Shown: piece after piece, positions 7,685-16,401 of the stretch
How the letters are laid out: each line of letters opens with the position of its first letter
Position numbering within the stretch: the first letter of the stretch is position 1
DNA from: an uncultured Lentisphaeria bacterium
GTDB lineage: Bacteria; Verrucomicrobiota; Lentisphaeria; Oligosphaerales; Oligosphaeraceae
Direction of reading: 5' to 3'
Assembly: GCA_934661755.1 (NCBI GenBank)
Contig: CAKUJM010000051.1
Span: 1-17,786, forward strand
DNA length: 17,786 nucleotides
The notes under the pieces: generated by a model
Told to the model about the DNA's origin: nothing
Database searches by the model: none
The model's input: only the letters and a program-made list of their open reading frames with translations
Position numbers and translations under genes: made by a program

Positions 7685-8896
7685 ATGGCAGTAACCAAAA
7701 CTACCCACGTCTCCTATGGCTCCCGCCTCGGCAATTCCCTCAAGGGCGTTGTCGGCGGCTTCGCAATGCTGCTGATCGGCATCGTCCTGCTCTGGTGGAA
7801 CGAAGGCCGTGCGGTAAGAACCGCCCAAGACCTCAAGCTGGGACGCAAAAATTGCGTCGAGACCACCTATGACAAAATCGACAACGAGCTGGATGGCAAG
7901 CTGATCCACGTAATGGGCTCCGCCTCCACCAGCGAAGTGCTCACCGACCCGCACTTCAAGGTCAGCGTCAATGGCTTCGCGCTGATTCGCAAGACCGAGA
8001 TGTACCAGTGGAAGGAAAGGCAGACCCGCACCGAAGAGGAAAATGCCGGCGGCAGCATGGACGTGACCATCACCTACAACTATGACAAGGTGTGGTCGGA
8101 CAGCCCCATCGACTCCAGCGGCTTTGAGGAGGCCGGCCATAACAACCCGCCAATGCAGTACCGCGCCCCCGCGCAGTATGCCAAACAGGCGCAGTTCGGC
8201 GCGCGGATCATCAAGGATGATGATGTCAAGGGCATTGGCAAGGCCACGGATTTCGACCTGGCCGCCAACGAGGCGATCAAGGCGGAACTGGCGAAAACTG
8301 CCGAGGATGGCGGCCCATTCGGACTGGCCGATCGCCCCTGCCAGCTCTCCGGCAACACGCTCTTCATCGGCGATAATCCCAACGACCCGGAGATCGGCGA
8401 CATCCGCATCTCCTTCTCCTACAAACCCTCGCCGTGCGATATTTCGGTGGTCGGCCAGCAGGCGGGCAACACCATCATTCCGTGGCAGAGCAAGAACGGC
8501 ACCATCTACATGCTCCATAATGGCCTGAACAGCTCGGCCCAGATGTTCACCAGCGCCGAACGCGGCAATGCCATGCTCACCTGGATCCTGAGGCTGGTCG
8601 GCTTCGTGCTGATCTTCTCCGGCTTCCGTTCCATCTTCGCCATCATCCCGACCCTGGGCGCAATCATCCCGTTCCTGGGGAAGGCCCTGGGCGCCGGCGT
8701 CGGAGTGCTCTCCTTCGCCCTGTCCGCGGTGATTTCGCTGCTTGTCATCGCCATCTCCTGGCTTTTCTACCGCCCGGTCCTGGGCATTGCGCTGATCGCT
8801 GCGGCCATCGCCGTGACCTGGTATGCGCGTAAAAAGGGCGGCGCGGCCGAAGCCGCAAAGCCGGCGGCTGAAACCACCCCGCCACCGGCGGCATAA
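7685..8896 (+). CDS. TMEM43/LUMA family membrane protein
   Basis: A 403 aa protein with the architecture of the TMEM43 family (PF07787), known from eukaryotic inner nuclear/ER membranes and from scattered bacteria, where its role is not established. One N-terminal membrane segment (~21-38) is followed by the signature LLWWNEGRAV (35-44). A large soluble region (~45-290) follows and contains GDIRISFSYKPSPCDISVVG and ADRPCQLSGNTLFIG. Then come about four hydrophobic segments (~294-313, 314-337, 338-357, 358-380) and a short Lys/Ala/Pro-rich tail. No enzymatic motif is seen. The soluble part probably faces the periplasm if the N-terminus is cytoplasmic; this is inferred from topology only. It has a good Shine-Dalgarno and follows a terminator, so it probably starts a new transcription unit. 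The SprT-DUF2786 gene follows within 50 bp on the same strand. Confidence 0.88.
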   Translation: MAVTKTTHVSYGSRLGNSLKGVVGGFAMLLIGIVLLWWNEGRAVRTAQDLKLGRKNCVETTYDKIDNELDGKLIHVMGSASTSEVLTDPHFKVSVNGFALIRKTEMYQWKERQTRTEEENAGGSMDVTITYNYDKVWSDSPIDSSGFEEAGHNNPPMQYRAPAQYAKQAQFGARIIKDDDVKGIGKATDFDLAANEAIKAELAKTAEDGGPFGLADRPCQLSGNTLFIGDNPNDPEIGDIRISFSYKPSPCDISVVGQQAGNTIIPWQSKNGTIYMLHNGLNSSAQMFTSAERGNAMLTWILRLVGFVLIFSGFRSIFAIIPTLGAIIPFLGKALGAGVGVLSFALSAVISLLVIAISWLFYRPVLGIALIAAAIAVTWYARKKGGAAEAAKPAAETTPPPAA

Positions 8897-8945
8897 TCCG
8901 GCACTCCTGTAAAAATGCATCCCCGACGGCCGGCAGGACCCGCCC

Positions 8946-10160
8946 TTGGCAGAACTCCTCCCGGACGGCGGGGATGCGCCTTCATCGCCACTGCAAATGA
9001 ATCTGGACTCCTGCTGCCAGCGGGCGGCTTTTGCCGCACTTTCCGCAGAGTGGCAAATCATCAACGCCAGACTGCCGGCGAAATTCCGCAAATGGCTCAA
9101 CCAGCCGCAATTCGCCATCGACGACCAGATGAAATGCTGGGGGATGTGGCACGGACGCCCGCAATGGCGCATCGTCCTGAACCGCCGGCTGCTCACCGAC
9201 CACCCCTGGTACGCCGTCGTTGACGTCCTGGCGCACGAAGTGGCCCACCAGCTGGCCGAGGAAATCCGCATCCGCGAAGGCCGCGGCCAGGATGAGCCGC
9301 CACACGGCGCGCTCTTCCGGGAATGTTGCAAATACACCTGCGCACGCCCCTGCGCGTCAGATGACTATCCGCTGCTTAACGAACTGCTCGACGGAGACGA
9401 CCCCGCCGAGGAAGACGCCTGCGGCCAGTCACGGCTCGTGGTGAAGATCCGCAAGCTGCTCTCGCTTTCCGGCAGCGAAAACCAGGCGGAGGCCGAAGCC
9501 GCGCTGCTCAAGGCCCGCGAATTGTCCGCAAAATATGACATCGACCTGGACGGCATGGCTGACAGCTCCGGGACGGACTCCGGATCCTTCCATGTCATCA
9601 CCATCGGAAAACCCGTCAGGCGCATCACCCTGGACCGCTCTGACCTGGGGAATATCCTCGGACGATACTTCAATGTCTGCGTATATTGGGGCCGTGACTA
9701 CGAGCCGGCCGCCGATCAGCCGTGGCCGCCGCCGCAGATCATGCACATCGGCGGCAGCAGGAAGGACCTGCGCATCGCCACCCATGTCCATGACTGCATC
9801 TCCCGCTATCTGGACCGGGCGATATATGATCTGCCGGCCGCCCTGCTGGCACGGGTGCTGCGCTCCAAACGCGCCAGAATGGATTTTCGCCTGGGAGTGC
9901 TCAAGGGATTCTCCGACACCCTCGAGCGACAAAACGAATCGCCGCTGATCCAGCGGGCGCTGATGCTGGCCGACCGCACCCGGCTGGATGAATACATCGG
10001 CGTCTACTGCCCGGGGCTAAGATCCGTGAAGCGCTCCATCCGCAGGGAAACCGACTTGGAGACCTACGGCGAAGGCGTAAAAATGGGGCGGAACCTGAAG
10101 ATCCCCACCGCCATCGGCACCACGCCAGGCGCGCCTTCTCCACGACAGCTCGAACAATAG
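8946..10160 (+). CDS. SprT-like zinc metalloprotease fused to DUF2786
   Basis: A 404 aa two-part protein. The N-terminal part (~24-135) is SprT-like: HEVAHQ (97-102) supplies two zinc ligands (H97, H101) and catalytic Glu98, and H120 (PPHGALF) is the probable third ligand, as in SprT/Spartan-type proteases. After a Cys-containing stretch and an acidic linker comes a DUF2786 helical unit (~163-205, KIRKLLSLSGSENQAEAEA). A C-terminal domain (~215-380) with no known catalytic motif follows, like the region that usually accompanies DUF2786. Start: TTG at 8946 has AGGA 7 nt upstream; ATG at 8997 (387 aa) is the alternative and has no Shine-Dalgarno. Both leave the domains intact. It lies 49 bp after the TMEM43-family gene and 26 bp before folC. 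A DNA- or protein-repair protease role is possible by analogy with Spartan; the substrate is unknown. Confidence 0.82.
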   Translation: MAELLPDGGDAPSSPLQMNLDSCCQRAAFAALSAEWQIINARLPAKFRKWLNQPQFAIDDQMKCWGMWHGRPQWRIVLNRRLLTDHPWYAVVDVLAHEVAHQLAEEIRIREGRGQDEPPHGALFRECCKYTCARPCASDDYPLLNELLDGDDPAEEDACGQSRLVVKIRKLLSLSGSENQAEAEAALLKARELSAKYDIDLDGMADSSGTDSGSFHVITIGKPVRRITLDRSDLGNILGRYFNVCVYWGRDYEPAADQPWPPPQIMHIGGSRKDLRIATHVHDCISRYLDRAIYDLPAALLARVLRSKRARMDFRLGVLKGFSDTLERQNESPLIQRALMLADRTRLDEYIGVYCPGLRSVKRSIRRETDLETYGEGVKMGRNLKIPTAIGTTPGAPSPRQLEQ

Positions 10161-10186
10161 GCAATACAAGACCCCATCATCACAAT

Positions 10187-11416
10187 ATGCGCGACCTTTC
10201 ACCCGAAAGGGAATCCATCTTCTTCGACATCTTCAAGGACTACTTTGATCTCGAACGCGATGTCGGCAAACAGCACGACTGCGCCAATTACAGCCTCGAC
10301 CGGATGACGCCGCTGGCGGAAATCGCCGGACATCCCGAACGCCGCCTGAAGGTGATCCACGTCGCCGGCACCAAAGGCAAGGGATCGACCAGCTACTACA
10401 TCGCGGCGCTGCTCAATGCCGCCGGATTGCATTGCGGATGCTTCAGCAGCCCGCATCTGGACACCGTCCGCGAACGCTTCCAATTCGACGGAATGCTCGT
10501 CGGCTATGACGAATTGATCAGCTCCGCACGCTCGTTCTGCGCCAAATTGCGCGCGGCCCGGCTCACGCCATCGCTTTTTGAGATCTTCACGGTGCTGGCA
10601 TTGAAGCTGTTTGCCGACAAGGGCGCCGCCTACGCCGTGATGGAAACCGGCATCGGCGGAAGGCTCGACGCCACCAACTACATCCCCGACAAGGCACTTG
10701 CCGTCATCACCGCGCTAAGCTACGACCACATGGCGCTGCTGGGCGACACCATCGGCCAGATTGCCGCCGAAAAAGCCGGAATCCTGCGTCCGGAAACCCC
10801 GCTGGTGCTGTCGCCGCAACCCTACCCCGAGGCGGAAGCCGCGGTGCGGAAAATTGCCGGCCAGTTGCATGCGCCGGTGATCGACCCGAAGCCAATCGAC
10901 GTCGAGGCGTGGCTGCCCGGAAACCTTGCGCCATATCTGCGCGACAACTTCCGCACCGCCATGACTGCGGTCACCGCCCTTGGATTGTCGCCACGCCGCC
11001 AGACCTTTGCCGCCCCGAGGCTGCGCGCCCGCTTTGAGCTCATTGCCGACAACCCACCGGTAATCATCGATGCCGCCCACAATGGCGACAGCGCCCGGCG
11101 GCTTGCCGAAGCCGTCCGGCAATGCTATCCGGGAACACACTTCATCTGCGTCCTGGGCAGCGTCCCCGGCAAGGATGTCACCCGGATCGCCGAGGCGCTC
11201 AAGCCCATGGACGCCGAATACATCCTGACCAACCCCGACACCGCCCGCGGCAGCGCCCTGCCCCAATTGCAGGAGGCCGCCGCTCGCGCCGGACTGAAAA
11301 TCCGCGCCGTCATCCCCCATATCGCCTCGAAAAACGACCTCCCCCCCAATGAGCCGCTGCTGTTCACCGGGTCCTTCTTCACGGCATTGATCGGCGAGGA
11401 ACTCTGGAACCGATAG
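10187..11416 (+). CDS. folC: Folylpolyglutamate synthase / dihydrofolate synthase
   Basis: A 409 aa Mur-ligase-fold enzyme (E. coli FolC is 422 aa) that adds glutamate to dihydropteroate and/or folates using ATP. Visible motifs: the P-loop HVAGTKGKGSTS (58-69), FSSPHLDTVRERF (86-98), METGIGGRLDATN (152-164, with Glu153 at the Mg site), YDHMALLGDTIGQIAAEKAGI (starting at 179, with His181) and the C-domain IIDAAHNGDSARR (293-305). No carbamylated-lysine motif assignment was attempted. It starts 26 bp after the SprT-DUF2786 gene, without a clear Shine-Dalgarno, and is followed closely by rfbA. The sequence does not show whether it is mono- or bifunctional; no folP or folA is nearby. Confidence 0.93.
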   Translation: MRDLSPERESIFFDIFKDYFDLERDVGKQHDCANYSLDRMTPLAEIAGHPERRLKVIHVAGTKGKGSTSYYIAALLNAAGLHCGCFSSPHLDTVRERFQFDGMLVGYDELISSARSFCAKLRAARLTPSLFEIFTVLALKLFADKGAAYAVMETGIGGRLDATNYIPDKALAVITALSYDHMALLGDTIGQIAAEKAGILRPETPLVLSPQPYPEAEAAVRKIAGQLHAPVIDPKPIDVEAWLPGNLAPYLRDNFRTAMTAVTALGLSPRRQTFAAPRLRARFELIADNPPVIIDAAHNGDSARRLAEAVRQCYPGTHFICVLGSVPGKDVTRIAEALKPMDAEYILTNPDTARGSALPQLQEAAARAGLKIRAVIPHIASKNDLPPNEPLLFTGSFFTALIGEELWNR

Positions 11417-11455
11417 ACCACACCGCAGCCACCATCCACGATCGGAATGACGACC

Positions 11456-12325
11456 ATGAAAGGAATCATCCTGGCCGGCGGCACCGGCAGCCGCCTGCAT
11501 CCAATCACCCGCGGCGTCTCCAAACAGCTGCTTGCGGTATATGACAAGCCGATGATCTACTACCCGCTCAGCGTGCTGATGCTGGCGGGAATCCGGGAGA
11601 TCCTGATCATCACCACCCCGGAAGATCAGCCCGCCTTCCAGAAGCTGCTGGGCGATGGCACCCCATTCGGCGTCCGGCTGACCTACGCCGTCCAGCCACG
11701 CCCCGAGGGACTGGCACAGGCCTTCCTGATCGGCGAGGATTTCATCGGCGATGGCGGCGTCGCCCTCATCCTGGGCGACAATATCTTCTACGGCGCCAAC
11801 CTGGGAGCAATTGCGCGGCAAGCCGCCGGACGCACCACTGGCGCCACCATCTTCGGATATTACGTGAGCGACCCCCAGCGCTTCGGCGTCGTACAGTTCG
11901 ATTCGCACTTCAACGCGGTGTCCATCGAGGAAAAGCCCGCGGCGCCAAAATCCCATTACGCCGTCACCGGACTATATTTCTACGATCGCCAAGTGGTGGA
12001 AATCGCCAAAGGCGTCAAGCCATCCGCCCGCGGTGAACTGGAAATCACCGCCGTGAACAACGAATACCTGCGGCGGGGACAATTGCATGTGGAACGCCTC
12101 GGACGCGGCTTCGCCTGGCTGGACACCGGCACCCATGACGCCCTCCTGGATGCCGCAAATTTCATCCGCACCATCCAGACCCGGCAGGGACTGCAAGTGG
12201 CGTGTCTGCAGGAAATCGCCTACGACAACGGCTGGATGAGCGCCGATGAAATCCGCAGATATTGCCATGCCATCGGCAACACCGCCTACAGCCAATATCT
12301 GCTGCAATTGATCAGCCACAACTAG
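11456..12325 (+). CDS. rfbA: Glucose-1-phosphate thymidylyltransferase (RmlA)
   Basis: A 289 aa nucleotidyltransferase that makes dTDP-glucose from dTTP and glucose-1-phosphate, the first step of dTDP-L-rhamnose and related sugars. Motifs: MKGIILAGGTGSRLHPITRG at the N-terminus (nucleotide-binding loop), VSKQLLAVYDKPMIYYPLS, LILGDNIFYG (metal-binding Asp), FGVVQFD, SIEEKPAAPKSHYAVTGLYFYD (starting near residue 158) and ITAVNNEYL, all typical of RmlA; length is normal. Two ATGs are possible. 11456 is preferred because GGA lies 9 nt upstream and homologues begin MKGIILAGG; 11447 would add three residues and abut that GGA. It sits 39 bp after folC. rmlB, rmlC and rmlD are not in the window, so the rest of the pathway must be elsewhere. 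It is the last plus-strand gene before a convergent minus-strand gene. Confidence 0.95.
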   Translation: MKGIILAGGTGSRLHPITRGVSKQLLAVYDKPMIYYPLSVLMLAGIREILIITTPEDQPAFQKLLGDGTPFGVRLTYAVQPRPEGLAQAFLIGEDFIGDGGVALILGDNIFYGANLGAIARQAAGRTTGATIFGYYVSDPQRFGVVQFDSHFNAVSIEEKPAAPKSHYAVTGLYFYDRQVVEIAKGVKPSARGELEITAVNNEYLRRGQLHVERLGRGFAWLDTGTHDALLDAANFIRTIQTRQGLQVACLQEIAYDNGWMSADEIRRYCHAIGNTAYSQYLLQLISHN

Positions 12326-12409
12326 ATGCCTCCAATGTCCATGGAGTAAATCCGCAAACATCGGGGGCGTGCCTGTCGCGTCAATTGGACTAAAATACAA
12401 CGACACGAA

Positions 12410-12430
12410 AAACGGGAAACGGGAAACGGG
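12410..12430 (+). repeat. Three tandem copies of AAACGGG
   Basis: The 7 bp unit AAACGGG occurs three times head to tail in the short gap between the convergent rfbA and GH2 genes. Nothing else in this gap (12326-12458) is convincing: a 5 bp hairpin at 12330-12346 has no T tract, and no terminator for either gene is evident. Confidence 0.8.
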
Positions 12431-12458
12431 AATTCGCCATCCCCCGCATTGCTAATCG

Positions 12459-14825
12459 CTAGTTGCCCGCATGGAGCTCGATGCTGGCGTCATGCAGGCC
12501 TTCGGCCGTGGCTCGCAGGATGGTGGTGCCGGACTTGCCGGTACTGCGCAAATAGACCACCGCCTTGCCGGAAAAGAGGGTGCATTCCGGAGTCTGGAAG
12601 GGTTCGACCGACGCCGCATTGCCCCCGTCGGCGGCCACCAGGCGCAGCGACTCGCCCTCTAGCGTGAAGTTCACGCGGTTTGCGGCACGCGGATACGGAA
12701 CGCCAGCCTTGTCGGTGACTCCGACTGTCACAAAGACCATGTCCTCACCATCGGCATGGCAGTTCGCCCGTCCGGTCTCCAACGACAGCCTGACCGGAAC
12801 ATCGGCGGTAAAAATCGCATCCTCGGCACGGCGGATGCCATCGCGGCCATATCCGACGGCCCGGATCTGCCCCTGGCGCCATTCAACGTCACGCCAGATG
12901 ATGCGATAACGCTCCGCCAGGTTGCTGCTTCCTATCATCCGCCCACGCGCCCCGCCCGGCACCAGACAGCCATTGACGTATAGCTCCGCCTGTTCGCAAT
13001 TGGTGAAGACATGGATGTCCAGTTTCTGGCCACGCTCCCAATTCCAATGCGAAGGGCAGATATGCACCATCGGCTTGTCCGTCCAGAGGGACTGCATCAA
13101 GTAGAACAGCTCCTTCGGCAGGCCAACCAGATCCACACAGCCGAAATAGCTGCTGCGGGCCGGCCACTCCGCATTGTATGGCGTGGGTTCGCCCAGATAG
13201 TCGAAGCCTGTCCAGATGAACTGCCCCATGACGTAATCGCCTTCCTCTTGCCCCAGCTGTTCGGCATCCGCCGTCTGACACCACGGGCAAAGATCCAGAC
13301 AGTAGGACGAACACTGCAATTCATCATGCTCCTGACGTCGCGGCGACCGGCCATAGACATACTCATCGGCCGGGAAATAATAGACGCCACGAGATGAAAG
13401 AGTCGACAACGTCTCCGATCCCAGCACCGGCACGTGCGGGAAAAGCCGATGGAAATGCGCATATCGGAAGGGGTGGTAGTTCCAGCCGGGGATGTCCACC
13501 TCCGCCGCCAACCCCTTCTCCACCGCCATCATGCCGTTGTCGAAGGCGGCGGTGACCGGACGCGAAGCGTCGTATCTCTTGACGAGTGCCGTCAGGCGCG
13601 CCGCAGTTTCGGCGCCATCGCATATTGGCAGCCGGATCTCGGGCACCTCATTGCCGATGCTCCAGAGGATTACACAAGGATGATTGCGGTCACGCAAAAC
13701 CAGCGAGGAAAGATCCAATTCGGAGTCATCGTCAAAATGCCGGCTGTAGTCATTCTTGATCTTTGGGTTGCGCCACATGTCAAAGGCCTCGTCCATGACC
13801 AGGAAGCCCATCTCATCACACAAGTCGAGAAGCTCCGGCGCCGGCGGATTGTGCGAGGTGCGGATGGCATTGCACCCCATCTGGCGCATGATCTCCAACT
13901 GCCGCCGCGCAGCCGCCCGGTTGAAGGCCGCACCCAGCGGCCCCAGGTCATGATGCAGGCATACTCCCTGAATCGGCGTGCGCCTGCCATTGAGAAAAAA
14001 TCCACGGTCGCCATCAAATTTCAGCATCCGCAAGCCGGTGCGCACCACCACTTCATCGTCACCGGCCTCGGAAGCCAATGACAGCATGACCTCGTACAAT
14101 GCCGGTGATTCGACATCCCAGAGTTCAAAGCTCTTCAACTCGAACATCTCGCAAAACTGCACGCCGTCTGCTTCCAACGGCAGGGAAATAACCCGGTCAT
14201 CAAACAACGGCGACTTGAAGGCAATCCGCGCCGAATCCGCGCCGCCCGATATTGCCGCATGGTTCTCAAGCCGCCCCGACACCCGGATCTGCCCCGCTTC
14301 CGGCAAAAACTCCACCCAGGGCGTATATTGCGCAAAATGCACCGCGGCAGTCTCGATGCGCTGCACCCGACGGTAAATTCCCGCCCCCGGATACCACCGC
14401 GATGCGTCCGGAGGATTGTCCACCGTCACCAACAGCTCATTGTCCTCCCCGTCGTGCAAAAAATCAGTGGCATCAACTCGGAATGACGAATAGCCGTAAT
14501 TCCGGCTGCCCGCCAATTGGCCGTTCACATAGACCTTGGCATGGCTCATCACTCCGTCAAAATCCAGATATACCCGGTTGCCAGGGACACTCGCTCCCGC
14601 AATCCGGCAACGATACTCGCCATGCCCGACATGCGGCAAGCCGCCGGTGCGGCCATTGTGCTCACTGGCATGCTCCTCGCCATCCTGGACAATCCGCACC
14701 TGCTGACGGTCGTTCCCACGATCAAAGGGACCGTAAATCGCCCAGTCGTGCGGCACTACTACGGCCTCTTCAGGTAAATTGTCGCGATGAAATTGCCAGT
14801 GCTTGAGCTGTTCGATCTTGCGCAT
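12459..14825 (-). CDS. Glycoside hydrolase family 2, beta-galactosidase type
   Basis: A 788 aa GH2 enzyme with the usual order: a sugar-binding jelly roll (~1-160, with GVMSHAKVYVNGQLAG), an immunoglobulin-like domain (~165-270), the TIM-barrel catalytic domain (~275-570) and C-terminal beta domains with GVTDKAGVPYPRAANRVNF. Catalytic features: RTSHNPPAPELLDLCDEMGF, acid/base Glu393 in WSIGNEVPE, and nucleophile Glu471 in VLGSETLS. No signal peptide is seen, so it is probably cytoplasmic and acts on an imported oligosaccharide. The frame extends to a TTG at 14867, but the ATG at 14825 (MRKIEQLKHWQF) matches the family start. No Shine-Dalgarno. It lies 47 bp downstream of leuA on the same strand and may be in that transcript, an odd functional pairing. 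Beta-galactosidase, beta-glucuronidase or another GH2 specificity cannot be settled from sequence. Confidence 0.9.
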   Translation of the reverse strand: MRKIEQLKHWQFHRDNLPEEAVVVPHDWAIYGPFDRGNDRQQVRIVQDGEEHASEHNGRTGGLPHVGHGEYRCRIAGASVPGNRVYLDFDGVMSHAKVYVNGQLAGSRNYGYSSFRVDATDFLHDGEDNELLVTVDNPPDASRWYPGAGIYRRVQRIETAAVHFAQYTPWVEFLPEAGQIRVSGRLENHAAISGGADSARIAFKSPLFDDRVISLPLEADGVQFCEMFELKSFELWDVESPALYEVMLSLASEAGDDEVVVRTGLRMLKFDGDRGFFLNGRRTPIQGVCLHHDLGPLGAAFNRAAARRQLEIMRQMGCNAIRTSHNPPAPELLDLCDEMGFLVMDEAFDMWRNPKIKNDYSRHFDDDSELDLSSLVLRDRNHPCVILWSIGNEVPEIRLPICDGAETAARLTALVKRYDASRPVTAAFDNGMMAVEKGLAAEVDIPGWNYHPFRYAHFHRLFPHVPVLGSETLSTLSSRGVYYFPADEYVYGRSPRRQEHDELQCSSYCLDLCPWCQTADAEQLGQEEGDYVMGQFIWTGFDYLGEPTPYNAEWPARSSYFGCVDLVGLPKELFYLMQSLWTDKPMVHICPSHWNWERGQKLDIHVFTNCEQAELYVNGCLVPGGARGRMIGSSNLAERYRIIWRDVEWRQGQIRAVGYGRDGIRRAEDAIFTADVPVRLSLETGRANCHADGEDMVFVTVGVTDKAGVPYPRAANRVNFTLEGESLRLVAADGGNAASVEPFQTPECTLFSGKAVVYLRSTGKSGTTILRATAEGLHDASIELHAGN

Positions 14826-14872
14826 GATTGTGGATGATATGTTCTGGATGGCTGGCCAGAAGGACAAGACGG

Positions 14873-16372
14873 CTAGTCCCGGAATTTGTTGATGCAGTCG
14901 ATGTATGCTTCGACCGATGCCGCAATGATGTCGGTGTGCGCGCCAAAACCATAGTAGATGGCGCCGTTGTGCTCCAGCTGAATATGCACCTTCCCGACAT
15001 CGTCGCTGCCTTTGCTGATCGATTGCACGGTGAACTCGCGCAACGTCATCGGCCGGTCGATGATGCGCTTCAGCGCCTTGATCGCCGCATCCACCGGGCC
15101 ATTGCCGATTGACGCCGCCTCGAAATGCTCTCCGGCGACATTGAGACCGAGGCTGGCCACCGACCGCAAGCCGACCCCGCTGGTGACCTGCAGATAGTCG
15201 ATCTTTATGCGCTTGTTGGTATTGCGGTGCGCGCCGGCCAGGATCAGCAGATCGTCGTCAGAAATGTCCTTCTTGGTATCCGCCAATTTGAGGAAGGACT
15301 GGTAGACGCTGTCCAGCTTTTCCGAATCCAGCTCCACTGACAGCCCCTGCAGGCGATGCTTGATCGCCGCCCGCCCGCTGCGGGCCGTGAGCACCAGCGA
15401 ATTGTCGTCCAGACCGATATCCTTCGGGTTGATGATCTCGTAGGTCTGGACGTTCTTGAGAATGCCGTCCTGATGAATTCCGGATGAATGCGCAAAGGCA
15501 TTGCGGCCCACTATCGCCTTGTTCGGCTGGATCGGCATGTTCATCAGACTGGACACCATCCGGCTGATCTGGCAAATCCGGCTGGTGTTCAGGTTGAAAT
15601 CCAAATCAATGTCCTTGCGGCAGCGCACAATCATCGCAATCTCCTCCAATGCGGTGTTGCCGGCACGCTCGCCAATGCCATTGACAGTAACCTCGACCTG
15701 GCGGGCGCCATTGAGTACCCCCGACAAAGTGTTCGCCGTCGCCATCCCCAGATCGTCGTGGCAATGGGTGGAAATCACTACATTCTCAATTCCAGCGACA
15801 TGATCGCACAGGTACTTGATTTTTGCGCCATACTCATCCGGCAGACAATAGCCCGTGGTGTCCGGAATGTTGATCACCGACGCCCCCGCCTTGATCGCCG
15901 CCTCTACCACCCGCGACAGATAGCCGTTGTCCGTACGCCCCGCATCCTCGGCGTAGAACTCGACCTCGTCGACAAATCTCCTGGCGTACCTCACCGCCGC
16001 AGCGGCGCGCTCGATTATCTCCTCGTGGTTCGAATTGAATTTGTACTTGATGTGGTAATCCGAAGTGCCGATTCCGGTGTGAATGCGCTTGTGACGCGCA
16101 AATTTGAGCGATTGCACCGCCACATCAATGTCATTCTCCACCGCACGGGTCAAGGCGCATACCACCGGCCAGGTGACGGCCTTGGAGATCTCCTGCACCG
16201 ACTCAAAATCTCCCGGGCTGGAAACCGGGAACCCCGCCTCGATGACATCCACGCCCAGGAGCTCCAATTCCCGGGCCAGCTGGATCTTCTCCACCGTGTT
16301 GAGCTGACATCCGGGAACCTGCTCGCCATCGCGCAACGTGGTGTCAAAAAAAATCAGTCTATTGCTGCCCAT
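14873..16372 (-). CDS. leuA: 2-isopropylmalate synthase
   Basis: A 499 aa enzyme that condenses acetyl-CoA with 2-oxoisovalerate, the committed step of leucine synthesis. The catalytic barrel shows FFDTTLRDGEQVPG (8-21, with Asp10 and Arg14), HTGIGTSDYHIKYKFN (98-113), STHCHDDLGMATAN (201-214, metal ligands His203 and His205) and GIGERAGNTALEEI (232-245). SSGIHQDGILKN follows, and then the C-terminal LeuA regulatory domain (~365-499), so feedback inhibition by leucine is likely. The motif reads DGEQVPGCQLNT where many proteobacterial enzymes have DGEQSPG; I recognise this form from Bacteroidetes LeuA. The ATG at 16372 starts at the family N-terminus; no Shine-Dalgarno and no clear promoter or leader peptide were found upstream. 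It lies between lepB (upstream, 165 bp gap containing repeat copy B) and the GH2 gene. No other leu genes are in the window. Confidence 0.95.
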   Translation of the reverse strand: MGSNRLIFFDTTLRDGEQVPGCQLNTVEKIQLARELELLGVDVIEAGFPVSSPGDFESVQEISKAVTWPVVCALTRAVENDIDVAVQSLKFARHKRIHTGIGTSDYHIKYKFNSNHEEIIERAAAAVRYARRFVDEVEFYAEDAGRTDNGYLSRVVEAAIKAGASVINIPDTTGYCLPDEYGAKIKYLCDHVAGIENVVISTHCHDDLGMATANTLSGVLNGARQVEVTVNGIGERAGNTALEEIAMIVRCRKDIDLDFNLNTSRICQISRMVSSLMNMPIQPNKAIVGRNAFAHSSGIHQDGILKNVQTYEIINPKDIGLDDNSLVLTARSGRAAIKHRLQGLSVELDSEKLDSVYQSFLKLADTKKDISDDDLLILAGAHRNTNKRIKIDYLQVTSGVGLRSVASLGLNVAGEHFEAASIGNGPVDAAIKALKRIIDRPMTLREFTVQSISKGSDDVGKVHIQLEHNGAIYYGFGAHTDIIAASVEAYIDCINKFRD

Positions 16373-16401
16373 TGAAAATCAAAAAACGGAAACCAGAATC
16401 C

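Noticed and set aside
7646..9337. A 563-codon open frame on the minus strand
   Set aside because: It lies opposite the TMEM43-family gene and the start of the SprT-DUF2786 gene, both with clear family motifs. Its translation shows no recognisable domain; it is an antisense frame kept open by high GC.
10715..11956. A 413-codon open frame on the minus strand
   Set aside because: It is antisense to folC and rfbA, whose motifs are unmistakable, and its translation is low-complexity Gly/Asp/Val-rich.
12330..12346. Possible terminator of rfbA (CTCCA/TGGAG hairpin)
   Set aside because: Only 5 bp of stem and no T tract.
15488..16375. A 295-codon plus-strand open frame
   Set aside because: It is antisense to leuA, and its translation mirrors the complement of the conserved LeuA sequence.
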